NCBI GenBank assembly: GCA_022840285.1
Contig: JALHIE010000007.1
Location: 1-55,219, forward strand
Reading direction: 5' to 3'
From: Porphyromonadaceae bacterium
GTDB taxonomy: Bacteria; Bacteroidota; Bacteroidia; Bacteroidales; Dysgonomonadaceae
Length of the DNA: 55,219 nt
The notes beneath the pieces were generated by a model, which saw only the letters and a program-made list of their open reading frames with translations, searched no databases and was not told the origin of the DNA. Numbering within the stretch: the stretch's first letter is position 1; every line of letters starts with the position of its first letter. Positions 18,445 through 27,600 of the stretch are shown here, in pieces. The position numbers and the translations under genes are program-made.

Positions 18445-19545
18445 ATGAGAAAAATCCATATTTTAGTCGTAATTGTTATTTATACATTTCCCTTTATAGC
18501 CTGTGCACAAAACAACAAAATTCAACCTTTCCCAAAAGGATACACGCCTGAAGAAGTGGGATTATTACTATCCAATCGTTTTATACCGAGCGACCATTTT
18601 TTACACAGAAACCAATGGATCCATTATCCGGAAGTATGTGTCACCCTGGGGTCGTTGCGTTTTGCTGATGCTACTGAAAACGAAGCGTTGATAAAACAAT
18701 TACAAAATCGTTTTGAAACACTTTTCTCGTCTGAAAAAGACAAACTGCCACCAAAAGACCATGTGGACATGAATATGTTTGGTTGCTTACCGCTCGAGTT
18801 TTACAGGATTACTAACGACAAGAGGTATTATGACCTGGGATTGCCTTATGCCGATTCACAATGGGAGGTTCCTCAAGAAGCATCGGACGAAGAAAAAGCC
18901 TGGTCGGATAAAGGACTCTCATGGCAAACCCGTATGTGGATCGATGACATGTACATGATTACCATTTTGCAGGCATAAGCTTACAATGTGACAGGCAATC
19001 GAAAATATATCGACCGGACAGCTCGTGAAATGGCCTTATACCTGAACGAGTTACAGATGCCCAACGGATTATTTTATCACGCACCCGACGTGCCATATTA
19101 TTGGGGTAGAGGAAACGGGTGGATGGCTGCCGGGATGGCCGAACTGTTAAGTGTACTTCCCAATGATAATCCCGATCGATCTCGCATAATGAGGGGCTAT
19201 CTAACCATGATGAAAAGTCTCAAAAGCTTTCAGGGTGAGACAGGCATGTGGAATCAATTGGTGGATGATCCGGATTGCTGGCCTGAAACATCCTGTTCGG
19301 CCATGTTTACTTATGCTATGATAACAGGAATCAAAAACGGTTGGTTGGATGCATCCTACGTTCCAGTCGTAAAAGAGGCCTGGATGGCACTGGTTTCGTA
19401 TATAAATGAAGATGGAGACATGACAGAAATATGTATAGGTACCAATAAAAAGAACGACCGTCAATATTATTATGACCGCCCAAGAATGATTGGAGATTTC
19501 CATGGACAAGCTCCCATGTTATGGTGTGCAGCAGCACTGCTTTAG
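18445..19545 (+). pseudogene. GH105 unsaturated glucuronyl/galacturonyl hydrolase interrupted by one nonsense codon
   Basis: The two halves (18445-18978 and 18988-19545) lie in the same frame and together make a full-length GH105 protein of about 366 codons, separated only by TAA at 18976-18978. The sequence around it reads ILQA-stop-AYNVTGN, where homologues have an ordinary residue such as Gln, so a single C-to-T change (CAA to TAA) is the simplest cause. The first half has a signal peptide, MFGCLPLEFYRIT and WIDDMYMI with the likely catalytic Asp at 167-168; the second half has GLFYHAPD, WGRGNGW and GDFHGQAPML. GH105 enzymes hydrate unsaturated uronic acid ends left by polysaccharide lyases. 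The remainder of the gene shows no further decay. Confidence 0.85.
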
Positions 19546-19577
19546 AAGCGGTTACTCCTCAATTAACAACATTATCT

Positions 19578-20735
19578 ATGAAAAAAATTACTATTTCTCT
19601 TTTTTTAATTGTCAGCATCGGAATAAGCGCTCAACAAAAATACGACATTGCCGCTTTCGTATGGCCATCGTATCATTCCGACGACAGAGCAAAAATATTT
19701 TGGCCGGAAGGATTCGGTGAATGGCAAACCGTTATGTCTAATGAAGCAAAATTTCCCGGACATACGCAACCTCGGTACCCTCTATGGGGCTATGTAAACG
19801 AAGCGGACCCCTACGTGATGGAAATGCAGATTAATGCCGCAGTAAGGCACGGTGTAAATGTTTTTATCTATGACTGGTACTGGTACGACGGTATGCCATT
19901 TCTGGAAAGCTGTCTGAACGACGGGTTCCTGCAAGCGGACAACAACAACGAAATGAAATTTTACCTGATGTGGGCGAACCACGACGTGAATCTCACCTGG
20001 GATAAACGCCTGGCAGGTACGAAAAACAATTCGCTGATATGGAAAGGTGGAGTTAATCGCCAAGAATTCGAAACATTGTGTAAACGGGTGATTAAAAAAT
20101 ATTTCTCCCGACCCAATTACTATACCGTAGATGGGAAACCCAGTTTTATGATCTATGAAGTACAGACATTTATCGACGGAATGGGAGGAATAGAAGAGGC
20201 AAAAAGCGCGTTAGACTGGTTCCGAACAGAAGTAAAAAAAGCAGGCTTCAAGGGATTGGATCTTCAATTGACCTTACGCAAGGGGATTGAACGAAATATG
20301 ACAGGAATAGCCGGAGATAATATCGGTACGCAAAAAGAGGTCATTGAGTTTCTCCAGTTCGACGGTTCTACACACTATCAATACGTGCACTTTACGGATA
20401 TAGATCGTGATTACCTGGAGATTCAGAAAGACGTTGTACAAACCTGGATCGCTATTGATAATGAGATGAATATCCCGTATTATCCGCATGTATCAGTCGG
20501 CTGGGACAATAACCCCCGATTCAGGATGCAGGTGGGCGGGATCGTCAAAAACAACACGCCTGAGAATTTCGAAAAAGCGCTTCGTGATGCTAAAGCGTAC
20601 GTGGATGCTCACCCGAAACAGGCCCCGCTTATCACGATCAACAGCTGGAATGAATGGACTGAAACCAGCTATTTACAACCCTGTACAATGTTCGGATACG
20701 GTTACCTGGAAGCCATTAAGAATGTTTTTAAATAA
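19578..20735 (+). CDS. GH99-like/WbsX-like secreted protein (type B paralogue)
   Basis: A 385-residue protein; the ATG at 19578 is chosen because it begins a type I signal peptide (KKITISLFLIVSIGISAQ), whereas the longer open frame overlaps the GH105 gene. It is the second type B GH99-like member, with IAAFVWPSYHSDD, DWYWYDG, MWANHDV and SVGWDNNPRF blocks shared with the gene at 8433. The C-terminal motif is WNEWTETSYLQP: Glu359 and Glu362 keep the catalytic spacing, but the Gly after the second Glu is replaced by Thr. It lies 32 bases downstream of the GH105 gene, separated by several genes from the other GH99-like members. Confidence 0.85.
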   Translation: MKKITISLFLIVSIGISAQQKYDIAAFVWPSYHSDDRAKIFWPEGFGEWQTVMSNEAKFPGHTQPRYPLWGYVNEADPYVMEMQINAAVRHGVNVFIYDWYWYDGMPFLESCLNDGFLQADNNNEMKFYLMWANHDVNLTWDKRLAGTKNNSLIWKGGVNRQEFETLCKRVIKKYFSRPNYYTVDGKPSFMIYEVQTFIDGMGGIEEAKSALDWFRTEVKKAGFKGLDLQLTLRKGIERNMTGIAGDNIGTQKEVIEFLQFDGSTHYQYVHFTDIDRDYLEIQKDVVQTWIAIDNEMNIPYYPHVSVGWDNNPRFRMQVGGIVKNNTPENFEKALRDAKAYVDAHPKQAPLITINSWNEWTETSYLQPCTMFGYGYLEAIKNVFK

Positions 20736-20755
20736 TTAGTGGGGAAATAGACACA

Positions 20756-22120
20756 ATGAAAAGAAGAAATCTGCTGAAATACATTGCCGGTATTTCTATA
20801 GGCAGCTTGGTACCTGTTGATTCGATGGCCACCGGGTATCGGAGAAAAAGCGAGAAAAACATAAAGAAGATCGAATGTGATGTTTTGATTGTGGGCGGAG
20901 GAACTGCAGGAGTCATAGCAGCCTTACAGGCAGCAAGGGCCGGTTGCTCGACCGTTCTGGTCGAAAACAGCGGTCAGCTGGGAGGAACAATTACGACTGG
21001 AGGTGTAGCTTTTCCCGGCTTATTTCACGCATGGGGAAGACAGATCATTGGAGGGATCGGTTGGGAGCTTGTATCTGAAACCGTAAAGCTTGGAGACGGT
21101 GTATTTCCCGATTTTACCGTTCCAACCGGGAAAAAGCACTCCAACCATCAGGTTCGCATTAATCCGTATTTATATAGCCTGTTGGCAGAAGAAAAATGCA
21201 TCCAGGCAGGTGTACAAATCCGGTATTATGAAACTCCTGTCAAAGCGCAATATACCGACGACAACTGGCTTGTAGAGGTAATCGGGAAAGGCACTCACCT
21301 GCGGATAAAGAGCAATCAACTGATTGACTGTACAGGAAATGCCTGCTTAACCGCATTATCGGGATTTAATGTCGTGAGGGAAAAGGAAATTCAACCGGGT
21401 TCCCTAATGTTCGAAATTGGAGGATATGACCTAAGCAAACTGAACACAAAATTGATACGGGAAAAATATTCAGAAGCAATCTCAAAAAAAGAACTGTCGA
21501 GAGTGGACTTTCGAAACAACATCATCGGATTGCTTCAAACCCGTGGCGATAATATCCAACATGTACTGGACGCGGATTCAACTACTTCCGAAACACATAC
21601 GATAACAAACATCAAAGGCAGAGGTTCTTTACTTGAAACATTCCGCTTTCTAAGGACTTTACCGGGGTGTGAAAATACGGTAATTGAATCCATGCAAACA
21701 GAGGTAGCTGTTAGAGAGACTTACCGCATCGATGGTGAATATCGAATTACGCATGAAGATTATATTCAAGGGAAGTTTTTTAACGACTCTCTTTCGTATT
21801 CGTTTTATCCAATTGACATACACGATGAACGTGGCGTTGTTCCAAGACATTTAAACAACGGCGTTGTACCTACTGTGCCGTTGAGGGCGCTTATTCCTAA
21901 AGGAAGCAACAATTTTCTTGTTGCGGGGCGGTGTGTCAGCAGCGACAGGGAGGCCAACTCTGCTTTGAGGGTTCAAGCCTCATGCATGGGGATGGGACAA
22001 GCAGCCGCAGCTGCGGCGGTAATTGCGCATAGGAGAAAAACAACACCCCTGAATGCCCCTATAGATGAAGTGAAAGATTTAATCTCTGGTTCCGGTGGGA
22101 TTGTTCCTACACGTAACTAA
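20756..22120 (+). CDS. FAD-dependent oxidoreductase with Tat-like signal
   Basis: A 454-residue flavoprotein of the FAD_oxidored group. The first residues (KRRNLLKYIAGISIGSL) resemble a twin-arginine signal, implying periplasmic location. A dinucleotide-binding motif follows at CDVLIVGGGTAGVIAA (GxGxxG type), then the LVENSGQLGGTITTGGVAFPG block typical of this group, and near the C-terminus VAGRCVSSDREANSALRVQ with the second FAD contact. Substrates of such proteins in glycan loci are largely unknown. It may be a second periplasmic redox enzyme beside the GMC-cytochrome module at 9.8-13.1 kb. It starts 20 bases after a GH99-like gene and precedes the rhamnose mutarotase gene. Confidence 0.75.
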   Translation: MKRRNLLKYIAGISIGSLVPVDSMATGYRRKSEKNIKKIECDVLIVGGGTAGVIAALQAARAGCSTVLVENSGQLGGTITTGGVAFPGLFHAWGRQIIGGIGWELVSETVKLGDGVFPDFTVPTGKKHSNHQVRINPYLYSLLAEEKCIQAGVQIRYYETPVKAQYTDDNWLVEVIGKGTHLRIKSNQLIDCTGNACLTALSGFNVVREKEIQPGSLMFEIGGYDLSKLNTKLIREKYSEAISKKELSRVDFRNNIIGLLQTRGDNIQHVLDADSTTSETHTITNIKGRGSLLETFRFLRTLPGCENTVIESMQTEVAVRETYRIDGEYRITHEDYIQGKFFNDSLSYSFYPIDIHDERGVVPRHLNNGVVPTVPLRALIPKGSNNFLVAGRCVSSDREANSALRVQASCMGMGQAAAAAAVIAHRRKTTPLNAPIDEVKDLISGSGGIVPTRN

Positions 22121-22156
22121 ATAATAAACATTAATCATGTATAAAAAATATGCGCT

Positions 22157-22471
22157 ATGAAACGGGTAGCTTTTAAGATGTTCTTGAAACCGGGATTCGA
22201 AAAAGAGTATGAAAAAAGGCACACGGCGATCTGGCCGGAATTGAAGAAGTTATTGCAGGAGTCCGGCGTTACAGACTATTCGATTTATTGGGATGAAGAG
22301 ACAAACATTTTGTTTGCAACACAAAAAACAGATGGAGATAAAACTTCACAGGAAATGGGTGTAAATCCAGTCGTTCAGAAATGGTGGGATTACATGGCAG
22401 ATATTATGGAGGTGAACGAGGACAACTCCCCCATCTCGACCCCACTGCGTGAGCTGTTTTACATGGAATAG
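22157..22471 (+). CDS. rhaM: L-rhamnose mutarotase
   Basis: A 104-residue cytoplasmic protein, the same length as Escherichia coli RhaM. The family pattern is clear: MKRVAFKMFLKPG at the start, KRHTAIWPEL with the active-site His, DYSIYWDEETNILFA, and WWDYMADIM near the end. It interconverts the alpha and beta anomers of L-rhamnose, supplying the form used by the isomerase. There is no signal peptide, so it acts inside the cell although its neighbours are exported. Its place inside the degradation locus rather than beside rhaA and rhaB at 40-43 kb ties the locus to release of free rhamnose. Confidence 0.93.
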   Translation: MKRVAFKMFLKPGFEKEYEKRHTAIWPELKKLLQESGVTDYSIYWDEETNILFATQKTDGDKTSQEMGVNPVVQKWWDYMADIMEVNEDNSPISTPLRELFYME

Positions 22472-22503
22472 GGAATACAGTTTATACACAGGAAACATCG
22501 ATC

Positions 22504-23925
22504 ATGATAAAAACAGCAAAACAAAGGATTGAGTCAACGGCATTGATTGCTTTAGCAATTACGGGTACATTCAACAAAGCTAAGGCCGAAAACAATCAAG
22601 ACAAAAGACCTAACATTATATTCATCCTCACCGATGATCAACGATGGGATGCCATGGGTTATGCGGGAAATGAAATAATTCAAACACCCAATATGGATAC
22701 CTTGGCCAAGCAGGGTATCTATTTTCAAAACGCATTTTGTACCACCCCGATCAGTGCTGCCAGCCGAGCCTCAATCTTGACAGGTATGTACGAAAGGACC
22801 CACGGCTATACTTTTGAACAGGGTCCGTTAAAAAATCAATACGCACAGGTTTCCTATCCTGTTCATCTCAAGGAAAATGGATATTATACGGGTTTCTTCG
22901 GTAAATTGGGGGTGACCATTAATCAAGCAGATCAACTCTTTAATGAGGCTGATTTTTTTGATCGTGAGGATATTTATAGGGACAGGAGGGGGTATTATTA
23001 TAAAACAATAGAAGGAGACACGGTCCATCTGACGACTTATGCGAGTCACAAAGCAAGATGCTTCATACAGAATGCACCGGTCGACCGGCCTTTTTGCTTG
23101 TCAATAAGTTTTAGTGCTCCCCATGCTCACGATTCCGCCAAAGAACAATATTTCTCCGATCCTGGTTACGCGCTCCTGTACGAAGATATTGCCATCCCTC
23201 CTCCTCCATTGAGTGAGGATAAATATTTCAACGTTTTACCTAAAGAAGTACAGGAAGGGTTCAACCGCGTTCGGTGGCTCTGGAGGTTTGATACAGAGGC
23301 GAGGTACCAGGAATATGTGAAAGGATACTTTCGGATGATCACACAAGTTGATAACGAGATCGGTAAAATTTGCAACTTATTGAAAGACCTGGGCATATCG
23401 GATAATACGGTAATTATTTTAGCCAGCGATAACGGGTACTTTTTAGGGGAGAGACAGTTGGCCGATAAATGGCTGATGTATGATGGTTCGATCCGCATAC
23501 CCATGATTATTTATGATCCGAGAGTAAAATCAAAAATAATAAAAGACCCCGTTCTGAATATAGATATCCCAAGTACTATTTTAGATCTGGCATCGATTCC
23601 TCAACCCGATTATTATCAGGGGAGCAGTCTTTTGAACTATTATCAACAAAAAAGAAAAATTCCCAAAAGAGATGCGATCTTATTTGAACATCTGTGGGAA
23701 AAAAAAGAGATACCCTCGTCCGAAGGAATTCGAACCGATAGATGGAAATATATTCGTTACCGATTTATTGATGCTCCAGAAGAGTTGTATGATCTAAAAA
23801 AAGATCCGCTGGAGACGAATAACCTGATTGCTGATCCAAAACATGAGAAAGTGATTAAAAAGCTTAGAAAAGAATGTGATGAACAAATATTCAAGTACAG
23901 CGGCAAGAAATTTTCCGGTACCTGA
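22504..23925 (+). CDS. Secreted S1-family sulfatase (serine-type)
   Basis: A 473-residue sulfatase with a signal peptide (cleavage near residue 28). The alkaline-phosphatase-superfamily metal site is seen in PNIIFILTDDQRWD (residues 36-49), and the activation motif is Ser84-Ala-Ala-Ser-Arg88 followed by ASILTG. Ser84 should be converted to formylglycine, which in anaerobes needs an anSME-type radical SAM enzyme not found in this window. A second metal/active region is ILASDNGYFLGERQLADKW. It removes sulfate esters from carbohydrates; the exact sugar and position are not deducible by eye. Its presence suggests that the target glycan is sulfated at least in part. Confidence 0.88.
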   Translation: MIKTAKQRIESTALIALAITGTFNKAKAENNQDKRPNIIFILTDDQRWDAMGYAGNEIIQTPNMDTLAKQGIYFQNAFCTTPISAASRASILTGMYERTHGYTFEQGPLKNQYAQVSYPVHLKENGYYTGFFGKLGVTINQADQLFNEADFFDREDIYRDRRGYYYKTIEGDTVHLTTYASHKARCFIQNAPVDRPFCLSISFSAPHAHDSAKEQYFSDPGYALLYEDIAIPPPPLSEDKYFNVLPKEVQEGFNRVRWLWRFDTEARYQEYVKGYFRMITQVDNEIGKICNLLKDLGISDNTVIILASDNGYFLGERQLADKWLMYDGSIRIPMIIYDPRVKSKIIKDPVLNIDIPSTILDLASIPQPDYYQGSSLLNYYQQKRKIPKRDAILFEHLWEKKEIPSSEGIRTDRWKYIRYRFIDAPEELYDLKKDPLETNNLIADPKHEKVIKKLRKECDEQIFKYSGKKFSGT

Positions 23926-23987
23926 TAATACAATAAAAATTACCAACGTCTATTCTGAGGGAACTGTTTAAATTCAAAAAATTCAAT

Positions 23988-26315
23988 ATGGAACATCCTC
24001 CTTTAAAAACTGTTGCCTGCTTATTTATTGCCTGTTTCACTGCAATTTTCTCGATAGGCGCCCAGAATAACGAGGCCAGACAAAATTTTGAATCATTGTT
24101 CCCTGATCAAGATCATGGATATATTTCTTGCGGCATTCCTCCTGTAATTGGTGCCTGGTTTTGGGGAGAAGAACAATTTGAGCCTGGCGGTTATAAGGAA
24201 TTTATCGACGATGCGAGCAAGCACTCCCTGTATAATCTGTTAACGACAGGTTTTAGGGTTCGTGGAAGAGATATAACCGATATCGATGTCCACAACCAGG
24301 TAAAGCTGGCTGTGGAATATGCGAATGAAAAAGGAATTAAGATTGCACTGGAACTTGATCCCCGAATAGCTGTCCGTAAATTCGAGGCATTATATCCGGA
24401 CGAGCTTCAAGAATCATTGTGGCTTGAGGAAGTACCTCTTTCCTGCAATACCCCAATCGATGCCGTTGTAAGGAGCATCAGCCTCAACGACCATATGACG
24501 GGTAGCCGTACGCCCTATGTCTCGCTGAAAGGATCCTTAAGGCATGTATTTGCTTACCACAAGACAGCGGAGGGAATAGATCCGGGAACCTTGAAAGAGA
24601 TAACGGATGAGTGCGAGGTGGTTTTCTCTTCGAGTGACTCGGTGGTGGTCCGTCTTCCCGAAAGCAAAGGATATATACCGGAACATGCTTGCGTGATGGT
24701 CACATATACACATCTCGCCCCGGATGTTTTTGCTCCGCATTTGATGGAGTTTACACGCGCCATCGTTCGATCCTACTCGGATATACCCTTGGCAGGCGCT
24801 ATGCGCGACGAATGGGGGTTTCCACCCAGTTTTCCCGCTGACAGAATGACTTCGGGAAAACATTTCTGGTATTCTCAACATTATGCAGCCGCGTATGCTG
24901 AAAAAACCGGGGGAAGAGAATTGTTAAAGGACTGTTTGCTGATGTATGCGGGCATACAAGGGAAAGAACGGGAAAGAAACCTGGCAATTAATCATTACAT
25001 GGAGTTAAATTGGCAACAAAATAAAATTTTAGAAGATGATTTTTATCAGACAGTAAAAGAGGTTTTTGGAGTGAATGCCGCTGTGGTTACCCACCCCACC
25101 TGGTACCCGTATCCCAATCGCATGGAAAGCAAGAAAAACGGTTTATTCTGGTGGGTGGCGAGACGCGACTGGGCACAAACAGACGAAATAACTCCATTTG
25201 GCGTACGTACTGCTCTTTCAAAGAAATGGAACAGTCCGATCTGGTACAATCAGTATTATTCAACCGATCGAATCAACTATGTTGATGAAATCTGGAGTTC
25301 TGCACTTGCTGGTGGCAGAATCAATTACCATCCCCTGTACCCTAGTAAAATAAAGCGTTTGGAAAAACACAGACAACTTTTTGCCGATAAATTGATGCAG
25401 GCAGAGAGTAAAGTCAGGTTGTTGAATTTTATCAGTAAAAGCCCCATAGATTGCCCGGTTGCTGTCATATTCGGCCATGCGGCTACGATGAACCGAACGA
25501 TTCCGACATTCGAAGACGTCGGGATGGAATTGGTAAACCGGCTATGGCAAATGGGTATTTTCACGGATTTAATTCCCTCAAGTGAAATAGAGAGCGGCAG
25601 TTTGTACATTGATGAAAAGGGATGGATAAGATACGGGGCCCAACGATATGCGGCAGTTATACTTTACAATCCCGAATTTGAAAAAATCTCTACCGCGAAC
25701 TTCTTCAACTCGGCTTCTCAGGGACAAAGTAAACTCTTTCGCGTTGGAGACTGGACGATGGATTTTGACGGCAATTACTTTGATGGTAATACTGCTTTAC
25801 CGAAACAAATGACTGTCGGTAAATCCGCAGACACGCTTTGCCCGGCAATAAGAAAACAATTAAGAAAACAGAAGATCGATCTTCAGACTCCGGCAACTCG
25901 CACCATAATGGAATTTGGGCACATTTCTAATGCCCCTCCTGTACAAGGTATTGCACGTTTAATTGACGGAACGTTGATACAAGTTGCAAAAAAAGATAAT
26001 CCCGCAGGCGAGGTAATCCGTTCCAGTAAAAGAATTGGAAAACACACCGTAACTTTTGACGCAGTCGGAATTGCTGCTATCCGCCTCGATAAAAACGGGC
26101 AGGTGGAGACATTGGCTGCAGGCGGACTGAAGTATTTTAAAACCAGGGACTTTGTCATCGATCTGAAACAGCGTATCGATCTTGCATTCTGGAAAAACGA
26201 AGAGGGAGAGATTGAAGGAATCATTCAGGGAAGTGAGTGTGAAATCCCTGAACAATTGTTGGCTATAACGAATAACTGGAGGTTGTTAAAAAATCCAGTT
26301 CCGCTCGAAGAGTGA
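23988..26315 (+). CDS. Large secreted protein of unrecognised family, possibly a TIM-barrel glycosidase
   Basis: A 775-residue protein with a type I signal peptide (cleavage near residue 25, IGAQ). I do not recognise the family with confidence. The N-terminal ~450 residues have the alternating strand-helix look of a TIM barrel: IGAWFWGEEQF early on, KGIKIALELDPR, AGAMRDEWGFPPSF, AAVVTHPTWYPYP and SPIWYNQYYSTDRINYVDEIWSSALAGGR, rich in aromatic and acidic residues as in carbohydrate active sites. The Asp/Glu in MRDEWG are candidate catalytic residues. Residues ~480-560 (PVAVIFGHAATMNRTIPTFEDVG) look like a Rossmann or amidotransferase-like domain as in GH42-type glycosidases, followed by a beta-rich end. 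It lies between the sulfatase and a beta-helix protein in the same operon-like run. Confidence 0.6.
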   Translation: MEHPPLKTVACLFIACFTAIFSIGAQNNEARQNFESLFPDQDHGYISCGIPPVIGAWFWGEEQFEPGGYKEFIDDASKHSLYNLLTTGFRVRGRDITDIDVHNQVKLAVEYANEKGIKIALELDPRIAVRKFEALYPDELQESLWLEEVPLSCNTPIDAVVRSISLNDHMTGSRTPYVSLKGSLRHVFAYHKTAEGIDPGTLKEITDECEVVFSSSDSVVVRLPESKGYIPEHACVMVTYTHLAPDVFAPHLMEFTRAIVRSYSDIPLAGAMRDEWGFPPSFPADRMTSGKHFWYSQHYAAAYAEKTGGRELLKDCLLMYAGIQGKERERNLAINHYMELNWQQNKILEDDFYQTVKEVFGVNAAVVTHPTWYPYPNRMESKKNGLFWWVARRDWAQTDEITPFGVRTALSKKWNSPIWYNQYYSTDRINYVDEIWSSALAGGRINYHPLYPSKIKRLEKHRQLFADKLMQAESKVRLLNFISKSPIDCPVAVIFGHAATMNRTIPTFEDVGMELVNRLWQMGIFTDLIPSSEIESGSLYIDEKGWIRYGAQRYAAVILYNPEFEKISTANFFNSASQGQSKLFRVGDWTMDFDGNYFDGNTALPKQMTVGKSADTLCPAIRKQLRKQKIDLQTPATRTIMEFGHISNAPPVQGIARLIDGTLIQVAKKDNPAGEVIRSSKRIGKHTVTFDAVGIAAIRLDKNGQVETLAAGGLKYFKTRDFVIDLKQRIDLAFWKNEEGEIEGIIQGSECEIPEQLLAITNNWRLLKNPVPLEE

Positions 26316-26343
26316 GTTAATGGAACAATTAGTATAATACATA

Positions 26344-27588
26344 ATGGCAAAAATAAATTTTATCCAGCTGATAATCGTTTTTATTTTCTTCATATTGGCA
26401 AGCGGTTCAAAACAGAATACTACAAGGATCACTCCCAATCAATTTGAGGGGAATGATACCGAACGAATTCAAGCTGCTGTTAATAAAGCTGCATGCACTA
26501 CCGGGAAAGTGGTGATTCCTGCCAATAACTCCAACGGCACCCATATCTGGTTATTGGATAGTGCCGTATTATTACCTTCAAATATAACGGTTATACTTGA
26601 AAATTGTACGGTTCAATTATCCGATAGTTGCAGGGACAACATGTTTCGCAGTGATAATGTGGGTTTAGGTGTTACCGATCCGGAATGGAATCGAAACATC
26701 AGTATAATAGGTATAGGTGATGTTTTATTAATCGGTGCTGTTAATCCGAGGGCTACGGGTGATGGTGCGAGGACACTGGTTTCTGAAAACCAGCCGGGTC
26801 GAGTCAGTTATGGAAGTGATGCAGGGAGGGAGGGCATTAAGCAAAAAGGAGACTGGCGAAATATTATGATCCTGATGGCTTATGTAGACGGCTTTAAACT
26901 GAAGAATGTCAACATTAAAAATGCACATGCCTGGGCAGTGAGTTTCGAACGAACAAGAAATGCAGAGATCTCAGACATCACATTTGACTGTCCCAGTGCT
27001 CAATTGGTGAATGGAAAAGAGGTATTCATCAGAAACAGGGACGGAATTGACCTCCGCCACGGTTGCAAGAACTTCAGAATTAATAATGTTTCAGGTACTA
27101 CGGAAGATGATTTTATTGCCCTCTCTACGCTGGGTTTAGATTCAGAGGATATTGAAGGAGGAACGTTGAATTCCACCATGGTAACTTCCAGAAAGTGGGG
27201 TGGTACGGAAGACGATACGGAAAATATCTACATTACCAACATTGTTTGTAAAAGTTTAACGCGCGCTATTGCTATCCGGGCAAACGATACAGCCAGTATA
27301 AATAATGTATATATTAATGGAGTAATATTCGAGCAAGGGTACAATGCCTTGCTTGTTGGAGGGAAAGGATACGGCAAAGATTCCCAGCCTGGAAAAATCA
27401 ATAACATCCATGCCATGAACATTATCGGTGACGGCCGTTCTTTAATTCAAATTGAAGAAGCGATAGCTGATTGTAGTTTCATGAACGGTCTGTATCGAGG
27501 AAATGAAAACCAGATTGTCATATACAATATTGATAAAATAAAGACGGAAAATATAATCTTCCAAAATTTGGAAAAACTGAACAAATAG
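26344..27588 (+). CDS. GH28-like right-handed beta-helix protein
   Basis: A 414-residue exported protein (hydrophobic residues 5-19) predicted to be a right-handed parallel beta-helix. It begins with the pectate-lyase-superfamily cap: NDTERIQAAVNKAACTTGKVVIPA. GH28-like motifs are present as RDGIDLRHGCKNFRINNV and TTEDDFIALS, giving an Asp from DGID and the Asp pair of EDD; the usual GHG and RIK motifs are not clear. It is different from the 531-residue beta-helix protein at 2505, with no obvious close relation. Related proteins in Bacteroidota occur in loci for pectins and other uronic-acid glycans. It is the last intact gene of the + strand degradation block. Confidence 0.75.
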   Translation: MAKINFIQLIIVFIFFILASGSKQNTTRITPNQFEGNDTERIQAAVNKAACTTGKVVIPANNSNGTHIWLLDSAVLLPSNITVILENCTVQLSDSCRDNMFRSDNVGLGVTDPEWNRNISIIGIGDVLLIGAVNPRATGDGARTLVSENQPGRVSYGSDAGREGIKQKGDWRNIMILMAYVDGFKLKNVNIKNAHAWAVSFERTRNAEISDITFDCPSAQLVNGKEVFIRNRDGIDLRHGCKNFRINNVSGTTEDDFIALSTLGLDSEDIEGGTLNSTMVTSRKWGGTEDDTENIYITNIVCKSLTRAIAIRANDTASINNVYINGVIFEQGYNALLVGGKGYGKDSQPGKINNIHAMNIIGDGRSLIQIEEAIADCSFMNGLYRGNENQIVIYNIDKIKTENIIFQNLEKLNK

Positions 27589-27600
27589 TGGCGGTTTTGA

